Below, one piece after another: positions 53,607 to 60,130 of a stretch of DNA of 64,000 nt (the stretch's first letter is position 1; every line of letters begins with the position of its first letter). The notes under the pieces were generated by a model. The model saw nothing but the letters and a program-made list of their open reading frames with translations, made no database searches and was not told where the DNA came from. Origin of the DNA: Terrisporobacter othiniensis (GTDB taxonomy: Bacteria; Bacillota; Clostridia; Peptostreptococcales; Peptostreptococcaceae); NCBI RefSeq assembly GCF_000808015.1, contig NZ_JWHR01000109.1, forward strand, positions 1 to 64,000. Direction: 5' to 3'. The position numbers were made by a program, and so were the translations under genes.

Positions 53607-55373
53607 ATGAGCATATATTATGAAGAGGATACAGTAAAACTTTATAAGGGCGATTGTATAAATATACTAGATGAAATTGAAGAAAAATCTATAGATATGA
53701 TATTTGCCGATCCTCCATATTTTTTATCTAATGGAGGAATAACTTGTAAATCAGGTAAGATGGAAAAGGTAGATAAAGGACAATGGGACAAAGTAAATAC
53801 ATTTGAAGAAAAATATAAGTTTAATCAGGAATGGATTAGTAAATGTAAAAGAGTTCTAAAAGACAATGGAACTATGTGGATATCAGGAACAATACATAAT
53901 ATCTATGTAGTTGGATTTGTATTAGAGGAACTAGGATTTAAAATATTAAATAATATTACTTGGCAGAAAACTAATCCGCCACCAAATATGTGTTGTAGAT
54001 ATTTTACACATTCAACAGAAACAATACTATGGGTAAGAAAAGAATGTAAAAATAATTCGCATTTCTACAATTATAAATTAATGAAAGAATTAAATGATAA
54101 CAAACAAATGAAGGATGTGTGGACATCACCAGCTATATCAAGAAAAGAAAAGATATACGGTAATCATCCAACGCAAAAGCCGGAATGGCTTCTAGAAAGA
54201 ATAATACTTGCTAGCACAGAGCAAAATAGTATGATATTAGATCCATTCAATGGTAGTGGCACTACAGGAACTATAAGTAAAAAATTAGGAAGAAATTATA
54301 TAGGAATAGAAATAGAAGAAGATTATTTACAAATAACAAAATCACGTTTGAGAGAATTAGATATAATGCAAATGTCATTTGAAAATAACTTACTAGATTT
54401 AATTGACGAACAAAGTAATGAGACAACGAATGGAAAGGATGAAGAAACATATATGCCAGAAGTCGGGAAAATGAAACCATTCATAAAATGGGCAGGTGGA
54501 AAAACTGAACTTTTACCAGTTTTAGAAGAAGAACTACCAAAAGAAATTAGAGAGAAAAAAGAAATTGATACATATATAGAGCCATTTGTAGGAGCAGGTG
54601 CAGTATTTATATATTTATCATCAAATTATAAATTTAAAAAAATAATAATTAATGATATTAACTATAAGTTAATAAATGTTTATGAATCAATAAAAAATAA
54701 TTGTGAAGAACTTATAGTGGACTTAGAAGAACTAAGACGAGAATATTTAGAATATGAAGAAGATGAAGATAAAAAAGAAATGTACCTAAGAATTAGGGAT
54801 GAATTTAATGATTGGAAGAGCGTAAATAAAATTAAACAAGCTGCTAATTTTATATTTATTAATAAAACATGTTTTAACGGATTATACAGAGAAAATAAAA
54901 GTGGAGGATATAATGTTCCTTGGGGGCAACATAAAAATCCGTCTATATATGATGAAGAACAAATTACTAATATGTCAAAAATTTTAAATTCTAAAGATGA
55001 AGAAGGTAATGATAAAGTAATTATATGTTGTGGAGAATATAAAGAGTTAGAAAAGTATGTGGATGAAAATACATTAATTTATATGGATCCTCCTTATAGA
55101 CCTATAACTAAAAGTGGCTTTACTTCTTATAATAAAAGTGGATTTAATGATGATGCACAGATTGAACTGGCTAAATTTTATGAGGAATTAAGTGATAAAG
55201 GTGCTAAGGTTATGCTTAGTAATTCTGATCCTAAAAATTATATAGATGATGATGAGTTCTTTGATGAGTTATATGGAAAGTTTAAAGTTAAGAGGGTTAG
55301 CGTTAGTAGGATGATAAACTCTAAAGGTACGGGAAGAGGAAAAGTCAAGGAAATATTAGTGACTAATTATTAG
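53607..55373 (+). CDS. Fused DpnA-like plus DpnM/Dam-like adenine methyltransferase
   Basis: This 588-residue protein joins two methyltransferases. Residues 1-252 are a beta-class enzyme with DPPY (35-38) first and FNGSGTTG (214-221) later, plus GNHPTQKP, as in DpnA. Residues 253-288 form a linker. Residues 289-588 are a Dam/DpnM alpha-class enzyme with KWAGGKTELLP, FVGAGAVF (327-334) and DPPY (494-497). In the pneumococcal DpnII system these are separate proteins, DpnA acting on single-stranded and DpnM on double-stranded GATC. The frame is continuous, with no stop or second ribosome binding site at the junction. Confidence 0.9.
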   Translation: MSIYYEEDTVKLYKGDCINILDEIEEKSIDMIFADPPYFLSNGGITCKSGKMEKVDKGQWDKVNTFEEKYKFNQEWISKCKRVLKDNGTMWISGTIHNIYVVGFVLEELGFKILNNITWQKTNPPPNMCCRYFTHSTETILWVRKECKNNSHFYNYKLMKELNDNKQMKDVWTSPAISRKEKIYGNHPTQKPEWLLERIILASTEQNSMILDPFNGSGTTGTISKKLGRNYIGIEIEEDYLQITKSRLRELDIMQMSFENNLLDLIDEQSNETTNGKDEETYMPEVGKMKPFIKWAGGKTELLPVLEEELPKEIREKKEIDTYIEPFVGAGAVFIYLSSNYKFKKIIINDINYKLINVYESIKNNCEELIVDLEELRREYLEYEEDEDKKEMYLRIRDEFNDWKSVNKIKQAANFIFINKTCFNGLYRENKSGGYNVPWGQHKNPSIYDEEQITNMSKILNSKDEEGNDKVIICCGEYKELEKYVDENTLIYMDPPYRPITKSGFTSYNKSGFNDDAQIELAKFYEELSDKGAKVMLSNSDPKNYIDDDEFFDELYGKFKVKRVSVSRMINSKGTGRGKVKEILVTNY

Positions 55374-55598
55374 TATGAATATTTTTATACTAAATTAAGG
55401 GTATAGGAAAATAAAGAATAAAGGAGTATTTATATTATGAGCTCTAATAAAAAAGATAGAAGGATATTATATTAAGTTAAAATATACTTAAAGTTGTTGG
55501 ATATTGTTATTAAATCTAAATCACAGTTAAAATCTAATATTTATTAATAATATAATATGATATAATTATAATAATATGTAGATTAAAGGGGGAAGGTA
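55374..55598 (+). other. AT-rich gap before the AIPR gene
   Basis: Only a 12-codon reading frame (ATG at 55438 with AAAGGAG) lies here. TATAAT-like words occur near 55549-55568 and may include the AIPR promoter. No hairpin terminator is obvious after the fused methyltransferase gene. Confidence 0.35.
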
Positions 55599-57314
55599 AT
55601 GGCTAATATAAATGATTTTAAGATTGTTAATATGAAAAGTTTGAGAATGTTTGACTATCTTGGTATTGATACAAATAAAGATATTCAAAAAATGAGACTG
55701 GGATTCTATCATTTAATTTTAGAAAATATAACAGGATTAAAAGAGGTTGAAGAAATAAAGTCATTAATAATAGATACCGATTATAATAAAATTGTAAACA
55801 ATATTAATATAAATGATTTAGGTATAGATGCAGTTTATATAAATGATGATTCAGGCAAAGATAAGGAGATACAACTTTTTAATTTTAAATTTAGGGAAAA
55901 TTTTAAAGTAGAAAAGACAAAAAGTGAAAATGACCTTTCTACAAGTACAAAATTTCTACAATATTTAACTACTGATAAAAATTTAGATGATTTAGATATA
56001 GATTATATTGTTAAAGAAAAAATAGTACAAATAAGAGAATTGCTAGATAGTAATATGGTTTGTAATATAACATTATATATGGTTTCTAATGAAGCAAATG
56101 GATATGCAAGAAATTCTGATGAATATATTGAATTACTAGAAAAAAGTTATGGGATGAAAATAATTAATATATCACTAGATGATATTATTGGTTTTTTTAA
56201 TGTATTAAAAGATGATCAACAAAGTAAATTTATGATTTCTCCTAATGATTTTTTATCTTTTGAAAATGACGAAAAATCAACTAAGAAATCATATATTATT
56301 AAAATGTCACTAATTGATTTAATAAGAATAACATGTAGCAGTGAGGAATTGGCTAATAACTATGCTATGGAAGATGACAATTTAGTCGATAATTGTTTAT
56401 TAGATTTTTCTTTATTGTATGATAATGTAAGAGGATATTTAGGAGAAACTAAATATAATAAAAGTATAAAAGCTACTTTAAAAGATAAACATAAAGATTT
56501 TTTTATGTTTAATAATGGAATAACCTTAACTGCAAAAGGAATAAATTGTGCAGAAAAAAATAGTGGAAAAAAATATTTATTTACCATAAATGGATTTCAA
56601 ATAGTAAATGGTGGTCAAACTCTAAGATCTATTTATAAGTTTTTGCAAGATAATAATGATTCAGATAAGTTTACTAAATTAAGAGAAGCATTTGTATTAG
56701 TGAGAATGTTTAATATTAATGAGGATGATACTTTAAAAAATTCTATTGCAGAGTATACAAATAGTCAAAATTCAATCTCTCCAGTTGATTTAAAATCTGT
56801 AGATAAAATACAGATACAGATAGAACGATATTTTAAAGAAGCTAGGGTTCTTTATGCAAGAAAAGCTGGTGATTTAGGAGATATAGATGTAAGTTATGAT
56901 TATAGAATATCTATGGAAAGACTAGCACAAATACTATACTCTGTCAAAGGATATCCTGATAGAGCGACTAATCAGAAAAAAAGATTATTTCAAGAATATT
57001 ATGAGGAAATATTTGAGTGTAATGAGTTTACATTGGAAGATGCATTGAAATATAGTAATAGCTTCATAGAAATTGAAAAAAGATATAAGAAAGAATTTAG
57101 TAAATTTAAGTATTATGAACAAAAAGCATTTTATATAATTTATATATTGAAAAATACAGAATTATCTTTAGAAGACGCTATTAAAAAACTAGAAGAACTG
57201 ATTGAGAGTTATAATGCAAAAGCTAGTGATGCTAGAAAATTAGTACAAAAAGGATTTAAAGAACATGTAAATAAAATTTTAAATATAGAAGAACAACTTA
57301 TTTTGCAAGTATAA
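55599..57314 (+). CDS. AIPR-domain abortive phage infection protein
   Basis: This 571-residue protein has the AIPR (PF10592) core: FNNGITLTAKGINC near residue 306, and GFQIVNGGQTLRSIY near residue 337. The N-terminal region LGIDAVYINDD and QLFNFKFRENFK resembles a PD-(D/E)XK-like fold that often precedes AIPR. Proteins of this family are tied to abortive infection and restriction-linked phage defence, but the mechanism is not established. The gene stands alone with GGGGGAAGG before the ATG, two genes away from the GATC system. Confidence 0.85.
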   Translation: MANINDFKIVNMKSLRMFDYLGIDTNKDIQKMRLGFYHLILENITGLKEVEEIKSLIIDTDYNKIVNNININDLGIDAVYINDDSGKDKEIQLFNFKFRENFKVEKTKSENDLSTSTKFLQYLTTDKNLDDLDIDYIVKEKIVQIRELLDSNMVCNITLYMVSNEANGYARNSDEYIELLEKSYGMKIINISLDDIIGFFNVLKDDQQSKFMISPNDFLSFENDEKSTKKSYIIKMSLIDLIRITCSSEELANNYAMEDDNLVDNCLLDFSLLYDNVRGYLGETKYNKSIKATLKDKHKDFFMFNNGITLTAKGINCAEKNSGKKYLFTINGFQIVNGGQTLRSIYKFLQDNNDSDKFTKLREAFVLVRMFNINEDDTLKNSIAEYTNSQNSISPVDLKSVDKIQIQIERYFKEARVLYARKAGDLGDIDVSYDYRISMERLAQILYSVKGYPDRATNQKKRLFQEYYEEIFECNEFTLEDALKYSNSFIEIEKRYKKEFSKFKYYEQKAFYIIYILKNTELSLEDAIKKLEELIESYNAKASDARKLVQKGFKEHVNKILNIEEQLILQV

Positions 57315-57465
57315 AATTTTAAGTATCTAGATTTATATATTATGCTAAAGCACTTAAGACAAATATTTATTAAATAAATAACTTTAAAATATAGATTAAA
57401 GTATAAATATCTATAAAATAGATTATACAACATATGCTAAATAAAAGTAACTTTAATTTATATAA

Positions 57466-57531
57466 ATAAATTACTATAATAAAAGTAGTGCATTATCAAT
57501 AAATTACTATAATAAAAGTAGTGCATTATCA
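57466..57531 (+). repeat. Perfect 33-bp tandem duplication
   Basis: 57466-57498 and 57499-57531 are identical 33-bp units. Each unit ends with AAAAGTAGTGCATTATCA, which is the left arm of the terminator that follows. Confidence 0.93.
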
Positions 57532-57550
57532 AAATGCGCTACTTTTTACT
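57512..57550 (+). terminator. Terminator after the AIPR gene, with a duplicated left arm
   Basis: AAAGTAGTGCATT and AATGCGCTACTTT (one mismatch) are followed by TTA. An extra left arm upstream could form the same hairpin with a longer loop. Confidence 0.75.
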
Positions 57551-57582
57551 TTATAAATAATCACTGAAAAAGGAGATTAAAA

Positions 57583-57762
57583 TTGAATAAATTCAAAGAA
57601 GTATTTCAGTTTTTAGAACAATATGGGGGAACTAGCTTTATAGCAGATAAAAATAAAGAAAATTATAATGAAGAAAGATATAAAAATATAAATAACCTAA
57701 AAGTAGCAAATCCAATACATAGAAATACATTGGATAACTGTGCCCTGGTGTACGAAATATGA
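57583..57762 (+). pseudogene. 5' remnant duplicated from (or ancestral to) the gene at 62781
   Basis: A TTG start behind AAAGGAG opens 59 codons. The first 40 or so (MNKFKEVFQFLEQYGGTSFI and on through ADKNKENYNEERYKN) match the first 40 residues of the 226-residue protein at 62781 with few changes, and so does the upstream ribosome binding region. After NNLK the similarity stops and the frame ends at TGA 57760. It is the broken first part of a duplicated gene. Confidence 0.75.
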
Positions 57763-57777
57763 CACTAAGTGTCATAT
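57757..57777. other. Perfect 21-bp palindrome
   Basis: ATATGACACT and AGTGTCATAT are centred on a single A at the end of the remnant above. This may be a regulator operator or a recombination scar. No run of T residues long enough for a terminator follows, although TTTT does occur. Confidence 0.55.
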
Positions 57778-57797
57778 TTTGCTAACTCAGATTTTAA

Positions 57798-57950
57798 AGA
57801 AAAAAGGAAGAATATTTACAATCAAGAATAGATGCATTTAAAGCAAATAAAATATTTATTGAGCAAAATGATGTTTGTACAGTAAATATTTTGAAAAATA
57901 GACAGGATAAAATAGTAAATAATATTAATAAAAAGGAGAACATAATTTAA
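57798..57950 (+). pseudogene. 3' remnant of an unidentified gene
   Basis: An open stretch with no start codon behind a stop reads KKEEYLQSRIDAFKANKIFI and on to NINKKENII before a TAA at 57948. The amino-acid pattern is protein-like, but the family was not recognised. It looks like the C-terminus left after deletion of the gene body, and it is unlike the C-terminus of the product of 62781. Confidence 0.45.
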
Positions 57951-57954
57951 AATG

Positions 57955-58128
57955 TTACTCCTTTTTCTCATGTTCAAAATCCAAGTTATCATCCACATAT
58001 GAATACAAAGCATTAACAATAAGATTATTAACACTTCTACGTTCCTTCTCAGCTAAAACTTCTAACTTAGACTTAAGATCCTTAGGTAATGTAAGAGAAG
58101 TTCTAATATTTACATCTTTATTAATCAT
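57955..58128 (-). CDS. Ribbon-helix-helix (CopG/Arc-type) DNA-binding protein
   Basis: This short minus-strand gene encodes 57 residues, MINKDVNIRTSLTLPKDLKS and on to a C-terminal HEKKE. The basic strand NIRTSLTLPKDL, then helix KSKLEVLAEKE, the turn RRSVN and helix NLIVNALYSYV are the RHH fold. AGGTGA lies 5-8 nt before the ATG. Such proteins are usually antitoxins, plasmid or island regulators. No toxin gene is adjacent. Its start is divergent from the nuclease-like gene at 58242, separated by about 110 bp, so it may repress that gene. Confidence 0.8.
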   Translation of the reverse strand: MINKDVNIRTSLTLPKDLKSKLEVLAEKERRSVNNLIVNALYSYVDDNLDFEHEKKE

Positions 58129-58241
58129 AAAATCACCTCATTTTGTATTATAACCAAAATATTTCCGTGAATAACTACTCAAATATAACTAAATATAATA
58201 GTAGTATTACATATGCATCACTGTTACATGGAGGTAGAATG

Positions 58242-59234
58242 ATGCCAGCACCACGATTAATAATTAAAAAAGAAATACTAGAAGATCTAATAAACAAAGG
58301 CTATAACCAAAAAGAGATGATGAAAGAATTGAATATAGCTAAAGGAACATTAGTTAAATTGCTTAAAGAAAATGATTTAAAAATAAAAGGAAAGCCAGAT
58401 GAACTAATAGGTAAGGTATTTGGAAAGCTGACTATAATAGAAAGATTAGAAAACACTAAAGATAGGAGAAGGCTATACAGATGTAGTTGTGAATGTGGAA
58501 ATATAACAGAAGTAAAAGCTAAGTATTTAAATAATGGTGATACTAGAAGTTGTGGATGTTATAAGAAGAACTTTGATGCTTATAAAGTGAAAAACTATAA
58601 AAATGCTTTGGAAAGAGTAGGAGAAAGGCATGGAAGATTAACTATTATAGATGTAGCTATGAGAAATAATAAAAAAGCTTATGATATGGTTTGTAGATGT
58701 GAGTGCGGAACTATTTGTAGGAAGAAATATTCTCAAATTTTAAAGGGTGAGATAGTATCTTGCGGTTGTTATGCAAAGGAGATAGCAAGTATTAAGGCAA
58801 CTACAGTTCTTTTAAAGAGTAGAAAAAATAAAAAGGAATGGTACTTTATAAAGGACAATGAAAAGGTGTATTGTAGGTCTGGATATGAGGTTATTTATGC
58901 TAATTATTTGATTTGTAATAATATTAAATTTGAGTATGAGCCAATTACTTTTAAGATTGATAATAAGAGAAGGTATACACCAGATTTTTATTTGAAAGAT
59001 GAAGATAGATATGTTGAGTTAAAAGGTATGCCCTATGATGTTAAGGATAGTTCTAATCAAAGAGAGAAGATAGAAATACTTAGAAAGGATTATATAATAG
59101 ATATTTATTACTGGAAAGAGATTCACAATATATGTGAGCTATCCTATAAGCATTATACATATTATAAGATAAGGGCAGAGAGATTGGGCGTTAGGGTGGA
59201 AGATTTTTTAGGACAAATGATGTATATAAAGTAA
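58242..59234 (+). CDS. HTH, paired Cys-motif and PD-(D/E)XK nuclease-like protein
   Basis: This protein has 330 residues. The N-terminal part (about 10-45, LINKGYNQKEMMKELNIAKG) is a helix-turn-helix. Two related segments follow, YRCSCECGN to SCGCY and VCRCECGT to SCGCY, each with CxCECG and SCGC, probably zinc ribbons as in phage AP2-linked proteins. The C-terminus has RRYTPDFYL then RYVELKG, the PD-(D/E)XK catalytic pattern of Vsr- and TnsA-like nucleases. This suggests a homing-type or site-specific nuclease. The ATG at 58242 is 7 nt after GGAGG; an ATG at 58239 is also possible. Confidence 0.75.
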   Translation: MPAPRLIIKKEILEDLINKGYNQKEMMKELNIAKGTLVKLLKENDLKIKGKPDELIGKVFGKLTIIERLENTKDRRRLYRCSCECGNITEVKAKYLNNGDTRSCGCYKKNFDAYKVKNYKNALERVGERHGRLTIIDVAMRNNKKAYDMVCRCECGTICRKKYSQILKGEIVSCGCYAKEIASIKATTVLLKSRKNKKEWYFIKDNEKVYCRSGYEVIYANYLICNNIKFEYEPITFKIDNKRRYTPDFYLKDEDRYVELKGMPYDVKDSSNQREKIEILRKDYIIDIYYWKEIHNICELSYKHYTYYKIRAERLGVRVEDFLGQMMYIK

Positions 59235-59521
59235 TGAAAAATACATAAAACAGGAATTAGTTTAATTTATATTACTTTTATTTTTTATGCAGAGTAATTA
59301 AAAAATAGACAGATAAAAGGACAGAAGAGACTTTTAAAAAACTAAATTTACTTACTAATATGAAATTCCTTCTTGGGCGACATGCATATGCGTGCACCCC
59401 CGTAAGAAAAAGTTGTTAATTGTTAATAAACTGTGCCCAACACAGATCGGAGCAAAGATAAGAACACTCCTAAAGTAAGGCAAATACTAGATTTCAAGGC
59501 CTTTTGTGCCTGAAAAGAAGT
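59235..59521. other. Intergenic stretch before the iterons
   Basis: No ORF or clear hairpin was recognised. 59380-59397 is an 18-nt alternating purine/pyrimidine run (ACATGCATATGCGTGCAC). The words TGTGCCCAAC (about 59432) and TTGTGCCTG (about 59504) are partial versions of the repeat described next. Confidence 0.4.
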
Positions 59522-59698
59522 GTGCCTATACCTCAAAACCCTATACGCGCGCATATATGTGCATATGCGTATATACTATATTATAAAATAAAGTTACTAT
59601 ATAGTATATTTATAGGCACATAGGCACAGGGTGGGATGTAACCTAGTATTTAACTGGGTTACCAGCTGTGCCTATACCGTGCCTATCTCCGTGCCTAT
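59522..59698 (+). repeat. Iteron-like repeats GTGCCTAT with an alternating purine/pyrimidine tract
   Basis: Exact GTGCCTAT occurs at 59522, 59668, 59679 and 59691 and its complement ATAGGCAC at 59612 and 59620. The last three forward copies are 11 and 12 bp apart, close to one helical turn. Between the groups, 59542-59576 is a 35-nt strictly alternating purine/pyrimidine run containing CGCGCGCAT. No protein-coding use is apparent. It resembles binding-site arrays of replication or regulatory proteins. Confidence 0.6.
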
Positions 59699-59716
59699 GA
59701 TAGATAGGAACAGATT

Positions 59717-60025
59717 TTACCAAGTTTTCTTCAACACAATATTATCCTCAAACCCACCAGACTTAGCCTTCTTCTCAGCTCTCCTATTCAAAATATCCTC
59801 TTCAGAATACCCATACTTACCACCAATAGCAAAAAGAACCTCAACAACATCAGCAATCTCTTCAAGACTCTTATCCTCTACAAGTTCATCAACTTCCTCT
59901 TGAAGTTTCTTATACAAATACTCCAAAGCCACTTCATCGCTCACAACTTCAACCTCACAGTGATTACCACTATTTTCAATAATCTCAGGAATTCTATCTC
60001 TAACTAATTTATCAAAAATTTTCAT
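59717..60025 (-). CDS. MazG-like / PRA-PH-like nucleotide pyrophosphohydrolase
   Basis: This 102-residue all-alpha NTP pyrophosphohydrolase-type protein begins KLVRDRIPEIIE, the signature of a common phage- and bacteria-borne house-cleaning family. Glu/Asp clusters in the helices (KLQEEVDELVE and EEIADVVEVL) form the metal site ExxE...ExxD. It could remove abnormal nucleotides or act in defence signalling. GGAGGT precedes the ATG. It is divergent from the PLD-helicase gene. Confidence 0.85.
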   Translation of the reverse strand: MKIFDKLVRDRIPEIIENSGNHCEVEVVSDEVALEYLYKKLQEEVDELVEDKSLEEIADVVEVLFAIGGKYGYSEEDILNRRAEKKAKSGGFEDNIVLKKTW

Positions 60026-60130
60026 ATTTAACCTCCAAATATAATCATAAATAAAATTATAAAACCACCTAGAGAGAATGTCAAAATATGATAAACTATA
60101 TCATATAACAAAAGATAAAGGGGACAGGGC

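Noticed and set aside
57466..57531. 33-bp repeat considered as the start of a CRISPR array
   Set aside because: Only two units, directly abutting with no spacer, and no cas genes in the window.
57822..58034. Minus-strand ORF of 70 codons
   Set aside because: It overlaps the RHH gene in another frame. The RHH frame has the ribosome binding site and a recognisable fold.
59437..59450. AGATCGGA, resembling the start of a sequencing adapter
   Set aside because: The match stops after 8 bases and the flanking sequence is native in style, so contamination is not supported.
59631..59903. Plus-strand ORF of 90 codons over the iterons and the MazG-like gene
   Set aside because: It is antisense to a well-supported minus-strand gene, and its composition follows the GTGCCTAT repeats. 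No ribosome binding site was seen.
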